Source: Nepenthes gracilis
Lineage: Eukaryota > Streptophyta > Magnoliopsida > Caryophyllales > Nepenthaceae
Direction: 5' to 3'
DNA: 64,000 nucleotides
NCBI GenBank assembly: GCA_033239525.1
Contig: BSYO01000022.1
Location: 11,914,923-11,978,922 of the forward strand
A program made the translations under genes and the position numbers. The notes under the pieces were generated by a model. It saw only the letters and a program-made list of their open reading frames with translations. It did no database searches and was not told where the DNA came from. The number at the start of each line of letters is the position of its first letter. The stretch's first letter is position 1. Below are positions 1-11,848 of this stretch, in pieces.

Positions 1-956
1 TTTGCCTAATTTATAGAATTATATATAAATGACCTACTTATAAATCTTGAATAATAGCGTATGACTTTTGATGATATGAAAATACTAATAATCCAGATTT
101 TAATATTTGTCATTTTGTCTGTGAGGCCATCATTGATACTTAATTTATAAACTTTTTGCATAATTTAAGTATTTTTCAAAGGTTACTTAATTTAAAGAAA
201 AAAATTAATCATTAGTTTTAAATTATGAATAACGTGTTTATGAAATTATACTATTATTTTCTGATTTCGATCATATTATATTCTAATATGTTTTTTATGT
301 ACACATATATTTAATTATAAAAATTGTGTCCAACTAAATAATTAACTCGATCTTATTTTTATTTTCACTTACCTTTCAAATTAGAGAGTTTAGGGTAATA
401 CTTGTAGGTGATTGGATTTAAGGAATGGCTGTTCAAAAGAAGTTTAGGTTTTTTAATATCAATTTTGTTATATTTAAATTAGAATAATAAGTTTAAATTG
501 TTAAATTTTGTTTCAACTATTAAGTATTGTAAATTTAGATAATCATGTAGTATGATGTCAGTTATGAGTTGATTTTAGTTCATTTCAATAATTCGTTTAG
601 ATTATAATGCTTGATTATTTTGACTTTTAGTATCATACTCATTCTTATGTATATTTGAGGTTATACATGGTTGATATTCGAAGTCACCTTTGGATATTAT
701 ATTTTGGGTACTGTGATTTGATATATTTTTATTTTAAATTTTTTTGTTGATTTGTGATTTTTTTAGGTTACGTCCCAATAATTTTTTAAAAAAATTTTGA
801 CCGATGAATTGAATAAATTAATTATTTGACTAAATAAAAGATATAATTTGTCTCAAACTAATTAAAGGATTATTCAGGTAGTAATAATACCTTAGGTTTT
901 GGACATGACATGATTCATTGTATGCCTCTCATTCTATTGCTCATTTTTTGATGCAA
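1..956. other. AT-rich intergenic DNA, no gene seen
   Basis: The stretch is strongly AT-rich with many in-frame stops on both strands. I see no conserved protein motif, RNA gene or clear repeat. It ends where the poly(T) run marking the 3' end of the minus-strand LINE begins. Confidence 0.6.
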
Positions 957-1094
957 TTTTTTTTTTGGTAAGTAAAAATGTATTAAAGTAAAAGAAAAGT
1001 ACAAAACTATGTTCTAACTCTAAGTGTTTTGCCGATTTAGAGGTAGAACCGATTTAGAGGTAGAACATAAATGCTAGGGTATTTCCTAAGCACC

Positions 1095-1230
1095 TCCATA
1101 AACCATATCATGAGACCGAAGTAAGTTTACAAAAGAAAAAAAAAAAACTTGCAAAAAACTAAACCTGGACCGGCCACATATCAAGAGACCGAAGTAAATT
1201 TACAAAAGGAAAACCCGGCAAAAAGAAGCC
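1095..1230. repeat. Short tandem duplication, period about 85 bp
   Basis: The phrase ATCA(T/A)GAGACCGAAGTAA followed by TTTACAAAAG occurs at about 1108 and again at about 1181. Both copies are followed by an A-rich stretch, GCAAAAA and a CTGGACCGGCCACA or CTGACCGGCCACA block. It lies in the distal part of the LINE tail. Confidence 0.6.
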
Positions 1231-1319
1231 AAAACCCTGACCGGCCACACGCCTACATCTACCTATTGACGTATCAGATCCCCAATTGACCACTATCACT
1301 GGCTGGATTAACACCATCC

Positions 1320-1645
1320 AACAACTAAGGACCGCGAGTTGATCGCGCTCACGGCCAATTACATATCATCGTGGGCAAAATCAGCATCTCATCCATGTGT
1401 TGGGAGGTCTCGGACTTTTCAACCTGACCTCGGATGAGAAAAAACGTGCCCACAGCACCTCGGACAACATTCACACCAACCATCAACTAAGGACCTCAGA
1501 CTGAGATTGCTCATAGCTCGTTGCCACATCATCTCGAGCAAAATCAGCATCATGGCCATGTGCAGAGGGATCTCGGACTCTTCAGCCCGACCTCGGACAA
1601 GAGAAGCGCGCCCACAGCATCTCAGACAATTCTCTACCAACTTCA
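1320..1645. repeat. Direct tandem duplication, unit about 163 bp
   Basis: Two diverged copies are adjacent, about 1320-1482 and 1483-1645. Both contain the ordered blocks CAACTAAGGACC, GCAAAATCAGCATC, TCTCGGACT(T/C)TTCA, CGACCTCGGA or TGACCTCGGA, and GCCCACAGCA(C/T)CTC. The copies differ by scattered substitutions, so the duplication is old. Confidence 0.7.
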
Positions 1646-3674
1646 CAACCCAAAAACTCGGCAACATTTCTACGGCTGCCAAAACATCACGGCTCTTTCC
1701 AACGCCAGCTCAGTTCTTTCGGCCTTCAAAAACCACCAACAACACAGAATTTCCTACATTTGAGCTCAAGAAGCCTAGATCCTACATCAGCAGCAACACA
1801 TTGTCACACCCAGGATAGTAGCAGCATATATCATTTGTTAACAAGTAGGTGCTCCTCAATTTACAGCAACAGAGGCTTGCACCTCAAAACACAAACTGCA
1901 AACAGAACAGAAGGATGCCATCTGCTTCAATAGCCCACAACAGATATTGACGACAAACTTCCAAACTGCATCAGGATTGCATTCAGCTTCACAGTCCAGG
2001 CAAAAAGACCATCCCTGCTGAATGAGCGATCAACAACCAATTCATGGTCCTCACCCTTTCCACTGCCTAATGATCCATTATTATTCATAATCGCATCCTT
2101 AGCTGGTACTACAGCACTCAGGCAAACTAAAGACCCTCCATCAGTAATCTGCAGTAAAGGATTAGCTGCAAACAAACAGCATCAGGCTGAAACGGGGCTG
2201 CATCAAAAAATAGCATGTAGGGAGCTTTCTTTTGATCAACATCGAAATGCTTCAGCGCTATTGTAATAATTCTCCATAATGAACAGCCTCATACTGCATT
2301 TTCGATCCAATGCATCAAAAGGTCCTCAATACATACAAAAGAGCCCAGCCCAAGGCCTCAGATTGCAGCTCTGAGTAATGGAGAATGCCAGGGGTAGGAT
2401 TATCAGCCCAGTACCTTGCCACTTTGAAGAGATCACAGCCCTGCATTACTAACTGATCTCGGCACAATAGAGGCGAGCAGGATCAGAGCCCCATTACCGA
2501 GCAACAGCATTCGGTAGCTGCTCCACTGCCCTGCAGAATGTCTACTAGAACAACAGTATGTATCAGCATGTATCAGAAGGTATCAGCACTGAGTATTAAG
2601 GGTCGCTGCCCACACGACAGCAACACTAGAGCAACGCCCTATACCACCACTATCAACCAAGCCAACGTGTGCAAATCCAACCACAATCCAATAGCTATGC
2701 ATCAGCAGCAGTTGCATTTCCACCAAACAAGCGGTTGCATCAGCAGCCAGATGGTAGTCCCCTAGCACCAGAAAGAGCATCCTGTTAGGTCCTCTGAATT
2801 AAGAAAAAGCAGAATGTATACACTCTCCACAGGATGGAGATCCCCTAGCACCGTCCGACGACTAAGCATCATTGGTCAGCCATAACTACTCCAGAAGAAA
2901 ATATCATCAATGAGGTGCACTGGACAGGACCTTGAACAGGCCAAGGACTTCATATTTGTTCGCCCCATAAAATGATACCAGCATCAGTATCCAGCAGCTT
3001 AGACACCAGCAACTGAGAATGCATCACAAGGAGTCCTCACAGGTGAGCTAGGGATCTCCACCGGGTGGAGAAGCTAGACTTAATCGGGAGGTAGCCTCAT
3101 TTAACACAGAAACAGTGCACCTATATGCAATAGCACCTGGCAGCTGATCAAACTGACGGACCAGAGCAGCCAGAATAATTTCTCTCCATCAGGCACAAAT
3201 TATTTTTTTTTTTGGGGCAGGGGGGCGGATGTGTGTGTGTGTGTGAGTGAAAAAATCCATAGAGAGGGCGACAGAAAAAACAGCCCAAACAACCAACCAA
3301 GGCTGGCCAGGAAAAATCAAAACAAAACCACTAATATTAATTTCCTATTTTCATCCAATTTCATGTAATCCTTTCTTTTATTCTCTAAAATCAGATATAA
3401 TTTTAATAAAATAAAAACGAGAGCCCAACATCCAACGGGCAATTTTCCATGCCTCGATACAGATGTATACTGACTAAGCGCCTAAAAGCAACGAAAGGTT
3501 TGCAAAATGAGATGGTACAAGCCTCGTAGGCTGCTAGCCGAGAGGGAGACCATCACCAAATTGATTTAAAAGGGGAGATTTTTTTTTGCAAGATCCGAGC
3601 TCCATAATGAAATAAATGGAGGGATTTTTTTTTATAAGTTCCATCGAATCAGGTGCGACTGAGATACACACCTG

Positions 3675-6600
3675 TCAGCTTCCACGGAGGTTTTCAATTT
3701 GTTTCGAACGACATTGAATATCAGGGAAAAGGTATGGGAAATGTCTTGAGGGGGGATTTTTAAAAAATGCGATTGTTGCGTTCCCTTCAAATGAAGTAGA
3801 CCGTGGCCGCAAGAGAGAGACGTTTAGATAGGGCCAAGAAACTTTTCCCTTTCCATCTTTGAGCGGCCTAACATATGTTCTGGGACCATTCAGGGTAAGG
3901 CCAGTGAAGTCCCGCTCGTCTTTAAATCTTGTTCCATAAGGATGTCGAAAAGGGACAAGAGAAGAACAGATACTCATGATTTTCGTTGCCCGTGTTGCAG
4001 AGAGTGCAGTTAGAAGATAGGTTGGGGATACCATGGAGGCAATCAAGGGTACTTAGTCTGCCTCTAATAGCCAGCCAAAGAGTAAAGACATGTGCAGGGA
4101 TATGGGAAGGGCCCCACACTAAGGTGGCCTAGCTCAAATTCGGTTTGGGTGGATGGATGAGAATATAGGCGGACCGAGTCGAGAAATTGCCATCTGCGTT
4201 TCCATCCCATCACACATAATCTTTTTGATTGGTGTTAGGAAGATAAGGAGGCATGTTCTTCGCAAGATGAGAAATTTCCAAATCATAAGAATTAGGCCAA
4301 GACCAATGGTCATCCCTAATAATGACGGTGACCTTTGCGTCCCAAGGCAGGCTCGAGACCAGACGGGTACGATCAGTACTTACTTCACTCAACGGGCCCA
4401 GAGGATGCTAGTTATCATGCCAGAGGAATGTGTCAGAACCATCGCCAATGGACTTAGTGGCGTGAATGCGCATAAAGGGGCGAAGCTTCATAATCTTCCT
4501 CTAGCTCAGGGGGTTGAGTCCGGGACTTTTAACGTCCAAATACATCGGTCCCTGATACTATTTTTATGGATCCAGGAAGACCAGGCCAACTAAGAATCCT
4601 TTGAGATGATACGCCATAACAGCTTGCAAATGAGAGCTTTATTCTGAGACTGCATGTTTTTAAGACCCAGTCCACCTTCGCTTTTCGGGTAGCATATGTC
4701 ATCCGACGCTACCTTTGCATTTACCTTTTCTTCAGTAGAGCCATTCCAAAGAAAGCACCGAATGTGACATTCGATCACTTTGAGAACAGCTTAGGGTAGA
4801 ATGAAAATTGAGGCCCAATAGAGGTGGATGGACGAAAGGATAGAGGAGACAAGTTGCAAATGCCCACCAAACGAAACCCACCTATTCTTCCAGGACGTGA
4901 TTCGACGGGTAATTCTATCAGTGAGAGAATTATAGTTCGAAATTGAGAGTCTAGTGGCAATCAGTGGGACTCCCAAGTATCTAATAGGAAGTTTGCCCAC
5001 TCTGAATCCCATAATACCAACAATGTCCTAGTGGAGGGCATTGTCTTTTGAGAAGATGAACACTTCACTCTTATTTGTGTTTGCAGAGAGGCCAGATATC
5101 ATCCGAAATTCTTTAAGGTATTCCTTAAGGATCCGGATAACATTGACATCAGCTCGAGAGAAGAGAAGGAGGTTATCTGCAAAGGCTAGTATAACAATTT
5201 GAGTCTCATCACATTTCCAATGAAATTTAAAATTTTCATCCCGCCTTGCCTTCACGTCAATAATACTATTCAAAACTTCCATAACAAGTACAAATAAATA
5301 TGAAGATATGGGGTCACCTTGAAGAAGGCCTTTGCCTCCCTTGAAGAAGCCGACTGCTTCCCCATTTATATTGATGGAGAAAGAAGTGGTGATACACTGA
5401 CGATCCATTTGACCATTTGAGGAGGGAATTTCATAAGAGTTAACATATTGATGAAGAAATCCCAGTGGACAGAATCGTACACTTTCATAAAGTCAATCTT
5501 CATAGTTCATCTGGGGGGATCGTGACCAAGGTGATATTTATGGAGAAGCTCCTGGGCCAAAAGGATATTGTCACTAATATGCCACCCAGCAACAAATGCC
5601 ATTTGACATTTGTCGACAAGATAGGGTAATGTCGTCTTAAGCCAGTTTGCAATGATCTTCGAAATTGCTTTATAGATGACATTATAGCATGATATGGGGC
5701 GATAGTAGGAGACCATGTGGGGGGGATTGCACCTTTGGAATAAGGCTAATAATAGTAGTGTTCAGTTGTTTGAGGAGCTTTCCATGATTGAAGAAATTAT
5801 GAATGGCTTCACAGACAGACTGACCAACAATCTTCTAGGAATCCTTATAGAACTTTGAGGAGAAGCCATCAGGGCGGGGGGTTCTGTAGTTGCCAATGGA
5901 GAAAATAGCCTTTTGGATTTTCGCATCGCTGACCGGGCCAGTAAGGGGGCCATTTAGGAAGTCCAGTACAGTATGGAGGATGAAAGGGCGGAGACGAGTG
6001 GCGTCCGCCCATCCCTGGAATCGGCCAGTGCCAAGAGCCCTTCTGAAGTGATCAACTATCAATTTATGAACTCCCTCGACCCCAACAGTGGGAGTACCAG
6101 ACTCGTCGAGGAGGGAGATGATCTTGTTCCTGTTATTATTTCTGTTAACAATCTTAAAGAAAAATTTAGTACTCTGGTCTCCCTCTTTGAGCCACTTGAT
6201 CTTAGCTTTCTGTTGAATAAGGTCAGCCTCATTTGCCATAGTAGAGTAGTATGCTACCCTGTAAGAATGTTCATCCTGACAGCTCCCTAGAGGTGAAGGA
6301 AGCTTAGCTTGGATATCCTCTAAGGTTTGCCAGGTTCACGTAACTTCATAGCAATCTTAAGGGTTTTGAGGGCATACCTCACCTTTTTTAGTTTGGACAC
6401 CGGCCGAAACATAGGGGTGCTAGTGATCTCTTCTTTCCAAGCATTCTTTACCGTAAGGTGAAATTTTGGGGATTTAGTAAGAAAATTATTATACCAAAAC
6501 AATCCATTCTTCCTTATCGACCTGTCAGTAGAAAGAAGGACGCAAATGGAGTGATCCGAGAGTCTAGCGGGAGGAAAAAGGGCTTTAGCCCTCCTAAAAT

Positions 6601-7230
6601 GATCGAACCACTGCCCGTTTATGATGACTCTAACTTTCTGAAAATTCGGATAGAGGGATCTCGGCCATCATTCCAGGTGTAGTGCAACCCTTCATGGCAG
6701 ACATCCTCAAGATCGCAATCCCTGAGGCATTTGTCAAGGCCTAAAGAGCTTTTGTAATGCCAGATACCTCCAAGGGTCTCGGACGGTGATCTGATAGTAT
6801 TGAAATCGCCAAGCACAATCCAAGGGAGGTCACCAGAGAGATTAGTATTCTTCCTAAGGCTCTCCCAAAGGAGCCTACGAAGACTTTCCGAGTTAGCACC
6901 ATAAATAAAAGACAGGATGCAGCGAAAATTTTCCTCGAGTACCAAGACTTCGGTGTGATTAACCTGGTCTTCCGTTGAGAGAATTTTCACCGCCACCCTA
7001 AGGGGGTCCCAGCCAACCCAAATCTGGCCAAGGGAAAAGTCTGAGTAATTTATGGACCAATACCATTGAGGTCTAATCCTAGCAGATATGGAAGCCGAGT
7101 TCCTCTCTGCTACTTTAGTTTCGACCAGCCCAACAATACTATAACCATGGGAGCTGATGAGGTTACTGACTTCATGGGCTTTAACAATCCCATTAAGTCC
7201 CTTCACATTCCAACAGGCGATGTTAATCAT
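3675..7230 (-). pseudogene. LINE ORF2 remnant: endonuclease, reverse transcriptase, zf-RVT
   Basis: ORF2 would make the endonuclease and reverse transcriptase used for target-primed insertion in the nucleus. It starts at ATG 7230, three bases after the ORF1 stop (TAG CCC ATG). The endonuclease shows the N-terminal ACWNVKGLN motif and, downstream, VLGDFNTI. Reverse transcriptase blocks follow: RPISCYNVIYK and DNILLAQEL (5716-5507), LLQGDPISSYLF and the active-site region (5408-5028), LPIRYLGVPL (5012-4791) and SEGGLGLKNM (4778-4590). The C-terminal CxxC plus ENHEYLFFSC module lies at 4119-3922. The active site reads AFADN instead of FADD: the codon at 5174-5172 is AAC, so the second catalytic Asp is lost. 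Several frameshifts and stops separate the blocks. It is a certain pseudogene. Confidence 0.85.
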
Positions 7231-7233
7231 GGG

Positions 7234-8576
7234 CTAGGGGCGAGAGGGGTGAAGATTTTTTAGGCCCCTGGGATTTTTTGGGGTTTCTTGAGGTATTTCG
7301 ACCACATGAGTAGACGGAGAGCCAGAAGGAGGTGGGGAAATCATGAGAGGATTTGGAGGGGTGTCAACCTCAGGGGCGGAGGTGGGGGTGGGCATTTTTT
7401 TATTAGACAGTGTGCGAAGGTCTCCATTCAACTCATGACTGGGAAAGGCCTGAGCAGGGTCCTCATCCTGAGAACATGATGAGTCAGAACATGGAAGCTG
7501 GACATCAGAGCCAGGGAGACACTTGGAGTGCTCCTCCATACTCCGCATACTTTTCACATCTTGGCTGCTGTGCTCTAAATGGCCACTCTCAGGGCCAGTG
7601 TAGACATCATTCTCTGAGGAGCAGATAGCATCACTTTGACAGAGGGGAGAAGCCAGGATGCCTTCATCTTGCTGTCAAATCGAATCTTGCGCAACAGTCT
7701 TTGTTGGGTCAACCAGAAAGGGCTCCTGAAGGACACTAAAGGAGTTGGAGGTAGAAATTGACTTTGGATCAGTACCTCTAGTGTGGGAGGCAGCTTTAGC
7801 AGGGGCCTTTTGACAGGTCTTAGGCTTAGAAGGAGAGAGGGGGGGCTCACTCGGGATTTCCCCACAAGCTTATACACCCACGACGATTTGGTTGGGAGGG
7901 CCGCCACCCCTTTCTTTCCAGGGGGAGCACGCCACGTAGGCTTCCATTGGTAATCAAATTTGATCTCAACGAATTGATATTCCACTTGCTCATTTGAGCA
8001 CCCAGACCGAATTTTCACAGAATCGGGCAAGTGGGCATCAGCCTCAACTTCGACACAGACCCTTGCATAGCCCATTCGTTCGAGTCTCTCTGTGATAGGG
8101 TCTAGTTGTATAGGCTTCTCCACAACACTAGCGATCCAGCTTAATCCAAGAGGGGTCCAATATTCAATAGGGACACCGGACATTGTAATCCAAGTGGGAA
8201 AGGATTTATGTTCCTCCTTGGACAAAGCCATATCAGGTTTCCATTTCTTAAGAAAAAAAGAGTGTCCTGCAATAGACCAAGGGCCACTGGCTAGACAATT
8301 GTCAAGCATTTTAATGGAGGAAAACCAAAAGGAGAAAAAGCCCATATCATTTCCTGCCACATGTTGAAGCTCAAAATGAGCCTAGATTTTCTGAGTAATA
8401 TTATTGACAGCGATGAAATGCAAGGGATTTCCAACAAAGTATCCAACCAAGGTAGCCCCCCACATATTCTCCCCCTGTTGGATCACTTCGGATGGGGGGG
8501 ACAGAATAATGTTCTCCCCATCTCTTGCTAAAGTTGTTGTTGAATTCAAACTAATATATCCATTAAATCTATGCAT
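7234..8576 (-). pseudogene. LINE ORF1 remnant (Gag-like, DUF4283-like domain)
   Basis: ORF1 proteins of plant L1 elements bind the element RNA. The 8576-8382 segment carries the TLVGYFVGNPLHF motif and ends at a TAG (8384-8382) where the family normally has Trp. Reading through it continues in frame into 8381-7575, which has GFFSFWFSS and GPWSIAGHSFFLKKW, the core of the DUF4283 domain. The hydrophilic, proline- and serine-rich C-terminal part continues in another frame (7557-7234), so there is also a frameshift near 7570. The N-terminal residues normally found before this domain are missing, in keeping with 5' truncation of the element. Confidence 0.75.
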
Positions 8577-8590
8577 TCAGATCTATACAT

Positions 8591-10848
8591 TTACCCTTTT
8601 TACAATATAACATGATAAATCTACATTGCTGAAAGATGAGTTTGATTATCTAAAGTTGTAGTAATTGATTAAAAAAGCTACTATGAAGATCATAGAAAAC
8701 TATTTTAGCTTATTTCTTACTAGGGTTCATGTTGATTTGGGCCAATTTTTAATATAAGAAATCAATGTAGTTGTAACTGTATATTTACTATTATTATAGT
8801 ATGATATACTAAGTTTAATAGTACACTGATAAAATGTGATTTTGATTACCCGAAGACATGGCAATGACTGATGAAAGAGCAACAGTAAGCATTGAAACAA
8901 ATCTGATGAGCTTCCTGGAAGATTTCATCCGTAAGCATGTTCGGTAATTGCAACAACATATCGACCTGGAAGATTTCATCCGTTTCATACTCGAAGATCA
9001 TCATCGTCAAATTCCAGTGTTCCCGCCTTTTCTCATCGTCCCGTGTCACGTTTTTCTCACCGTCCTAGAAAGGGCACTCGATGGGTGCTCGAGGCACCAT
9101 CTAGGCGTGCCTCCCATGCTCGGCGCTCATCGATAGCCACTCGAGCGACACGGGGTCATTTGCCTCAGACCCTAGCCACCACCCGCCGAGCGCTTGACAT
9201 GCGCTCAAGCGGTGCGGGGCCCATGTCTAACGACTCTTTTGATTTTGAATTTTTCTGGAGCCTTCTATATATTGAGGACTTAGCTCTTTAACCCATGTGA
9301 GGTTGGCAGACTTATAAGGAGCCCTTTCACTTGAATATCCACTTGTTTTGTACTCTATTTTTAAGAACACTTCTCTTCAACGATTGTGTGCTATTGACAA
9401 AGTGTTTTCTTCTCATTTTACTTTCTTTTCTCCCACCGGTTAACCTTCGTAGCGACGTTGGCGGCATGGATACTGGGATCCAATGAGTTTGGCAATTCAA
9501 GTGGCATGAGAGAGAGAATTGACGTGAAGATCAAGAGGCGTTCGGTTCCATTGTAGTGGGCAAATTTAAGGAGTTCATTGGTAGGGATCACAAGACAGGA
9601 GTAAGTCGGCTAGGTTAGTGCGTCGTTACCACTCGGTCTGTAAGTTGATTTTCACAGTATATTTTTTCCTTGACCATTGAAATTCAGAGAATTTTTGTCG
9701 ATTACCGTGGGTATCGAGTTTTTCCTTCATCACCAAAAAACTTACCTTTTTATTATTACTTTATTTTTAACTCATATTGATTGTATCATTTAGATACAAA
9801 TACTCTTTATGTGTATTTGATTGTGTACTACTTTCATTAATTTATTGTGTACTTGGGGACTAAACGTCCATTTCACATAGGATGTGGATGACATCAAATA
9901 CGTACCCAACTGATAGGGACATAATTGTACAATCTTTGGTTTACAATGGTATGATAAGATCCATGAATATTCTTTCTTATATCATGTTTTTAGACCTCGT
10001 ATTCAATTGATTTCATTAGATGATTGCGATTATTATTTCATTATTATTTTATCCTATTATTATTTTATGGTAAAATAAAAGAGAGTATATAAAAACTTTA
10101 AAATATTCAGACAAATGTGAGTATGCGAAATCTTAAAATAGTTTATATTTTTTAATACTTAAACTAATTTTTGTTGTAGAGGTCGAGTGTTTTTTAAAAT
10201 ATGATATTTATAATTCTATGACCACCGTATTGAGATGATATTTAAAATATCATTATACGATTAGTATCATAGATAATATGTATATACTACAAATATAACT
10301 TATAGAAAGATTGTAGAAGTAATGAGAATATCATGGGATGTCGGCAACTTTGAAGTACTTACTCAATCAAGATTATTTAATAAGTTTATATTAATGATGC
10401 TATTTATTAGTATTATTTTTTGAGTTTGACCTTTTTGATATCTAGATTTAATAGAATCTATATTGCTTTGATCAATAGACATTGAGGATTTCATTAGAAA
10501 ATACATGAATTTGAATGCTATGCTTTCTCGTATGATTGATATACTTAAAAATATTTCAATGAATGGTGTATATTGATAACAAGGGAATGAAGCACACGGT
10601 CTACAAAAAGTTTTTGCAATCATTAAATTTTTCATTCAACTCACATTCAATGTAAAGTATAATATCTGTCACGAGCAAGTCAAATATAACGTAATAGAAC
10701 AAAGAGCAAGATCTTACAAATGTATGCTCCTTGTCAAGACGACTAAACAATGACTACAATGGACACGAGATAAAAAACAAGATGCTCTTTTGATACACTT
10801 TTATATTTTATAACAAACATTATATTTTAATTACTAATATGGATGATC
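8591..10848. other. AT-rich intergenic DNA with a possible decayed LTR fragment
   Basis: No supportable gene. An 18-base phrase, CTGGAAGATTTCATCCGT, occurs twice (about 8914 and 8968), a small local duplication. A GC-richer island at 9040-9230 has no protein motif that I recognise. About 9300-9720 has the texture of an old copia-type LTR (CT-rich leader, then CGTGGGTATCGAGTTTTTCC), but no termini or coding partner were found. The last 1.1 kb before the copia element is plain AT-rich DNA. Confidence 0.4.
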
Positions 10849-10872
10849 TGTTGGGGTCACTCTCTTGTGGTG

Positions 10873-10968
10873 TTTATGTCCGGGGACCAGGGGACACAAA
10901 TGTCCGGGGGCAGGTGGACACGAATGTCCGGGGACCGATGGACACGAATGTCCGGGGACCAGTGGGTC
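10873..10968 (+). repeat. Four 24-bp tandem units in the LTR U3
   Basis: The core TGTCCGGGG recurs at 10877, 10901, 10925 and 10949, exactly 24 bases apart. Each unit also contains GGACA, so TGTCC and GGACA form short inverted repeats in every unit. The right LTR has the same array from 13766 with the same spacing. Such arrays in U3 are candidate transcription-factor sites. Confidence 0.85.
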
Positions 10969-11336
10969 CGAGGATCCCTCAGAGGTTCATGTCCGAGAGG
11001 TTGACATGGACGAGGACGTGTGTCCTCGGGGCAGCTGGATGAATTGGACGGGGACTACTCAAAGGTATCATGTCCGAGAGGTGGACATGGACGAGGACGC
11101 TGGAGCCTAGGCGTCGACTTTCTCTCTCTTGTAGGCCTGCTGCAGCGGCGTGTTGCAGGTGGACAGTTGACCCACTCCGATTGGACATTTGGGTGGCTCC
11201 AACTTCCAAGGTGGCAGGCCTGCCATTTTGACACGCCGGAGGCGTGCGACGGCCATGGCAGGCCTAAAGGGACATAGCCCTGCCACCCTACTGGCAGTAG
11301 GGTGGCTGGGTGGTTGGCCTCGTGGCCCTCCCCTGG

Positions 11337-11349
11337 TATTATATATAGG
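11337..11349 (+). promoter_or_regulatory. TATA box of the copia-type LTR
   Basis: TATTATATATAGG sits about 475 bases before the LTR end, just ahead of a GA-rich transcribed leader. The same sequence is at 14231-14243 in the right LTR. It is the likely start region of the genomic RNA. Confidence 0.7.
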
Positions 11350-11813
11350 CTGTTTCGTGAGATGGATAAGATAGAGAGAGTGAGAAGCTTGAGAGCTTGA
11401 GAGCTTGTGTAAGCTAGTGAGTGCATGTAAAGGCAAAAGGGCTTTGTGAAAGAGAAGAGAGAGTGCACCACCGGTGAGAGAAGGGAGAAAGAGAAAAATA
11501 GAGAGAAGAGAAAAACAAGTGTGTTTTTCTCGGTTAGCTCAGGAGTGTTTTCCTCTTTTATCTTCTTGGGTGTGTAGCGGATACTCCCTCTTGGAGGTTG
11601 GTTGTAACCTATTTCACATAGTGGATTTGTTGCCTCTGCTCCCGTGGTTTTTCCTTTCGGTTCCAGAAGGGTTTCCACGTTAAATCTGGTGTGTTTTCTT
11701 CTTCCTTGTTGATCGTCCGTCCGAGTGCTGTCCCTCCGTGTCCGAGCGATTTGTCCCCTCGGTCATTGCACTTTGGGGAGCATTCTGTCCGAGCGCCCGT
11801 TTGCACCAACAAG

Positions 11814-11825
11814 TGGTATCAGAGA
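11814..11825 (+). promoter_or_regulatory. Primer-binding site, initiator tRNA-Met type
   Basis: TGGTATCAGAGA begins two bases after the LTR end. It matches the TGGTATCAGAGC complement of the initiator methionine tRNA 3' end used by most plant copia elements, with one mismatch at the last base. Confidence 0.85.
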
Positions 11826-11848
11826 CTGGTTCGTGAACCGTCGGTTGG

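Larger units (their letters stand above)
957..3660 (-). other. LINE 3' non-coding tail with poly(A) end
   Basis: Between the end of the ORF2 remnants and the terminal A-run lies about 2.7 kb with no recognisable coding sequence on either strand. It is clearly richer in GC than the flanks. It contains internal A-runs (for example plus-strand T-runs near 3197 and 3622), a TG microsatellite at about 3230-3244, and two tandem duplications near its distal end. It is assigned to the LINE because it is continuous with ORF2 and ends in a LINE-like terminus. An independent unknown repeat within it cannot be excluded. Confidence 0.5.
957..8590 (-). mobile_element. L1-type LINE (non-LTR retrotransposon), degenerate
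   Basis: Read on the minus strand, this follows the order of plant L1 elements: ORF1 with a DUF4283-like domain (8576-7234), then ORF2 with an endonuclease (7230-6619), reverse transcriptase (about 6240-4590) and a zf-RVT cysteine/histidine module (about 4119-3922). A long non-coding tail follows and ends in ten A residues (plus-strand T run 957-966). The end motif, TTACTTACC followed by A residues, is typical of plant LINE 3' ends. ORF1 begins inside its usual N-terminal region, so the 5' end is probably truncated near 8590. I found no convincing target-site duplication. The frames carry stops, frameshifts and a mutated active site, so the copy is dead. The 2.7-kb tail is long for the family and may include an older insertion. 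Confidence 0.8.
10849..11811 (+). repeat. 5' LTR of the copia-type element
   Basis: Begins TGTTGGGGTCAC and ends GCACCAACA. It contains four 24-bp tandem units (10873-10968), two copies of a CATGTCCGAGAGGT block about 80 bp apart, and a TATA box at 11337-11349 followed by a GA-rich leader. That gives the usual U3-R-U5 order. It matches 13742-14708 at about 98% by eye. Confidence 0.93.

Noticed and set aside
4153..4593. Plus-strand frame of 146 codons
   Set aside because: It is antisense to the LINE zf-RVT and reverse transcriptase C-terminal region and carries no motif.
11055..11678. Minus-strand frame of 207 codons in the copia 5' LTR, with a close twin at 14000-14575 in the 3' LTR
   Set aside because: It lies in the LTR antisense to a defined promoter and leader, has no recognisable domain, and its presence in both LTRs only reflects their identity.
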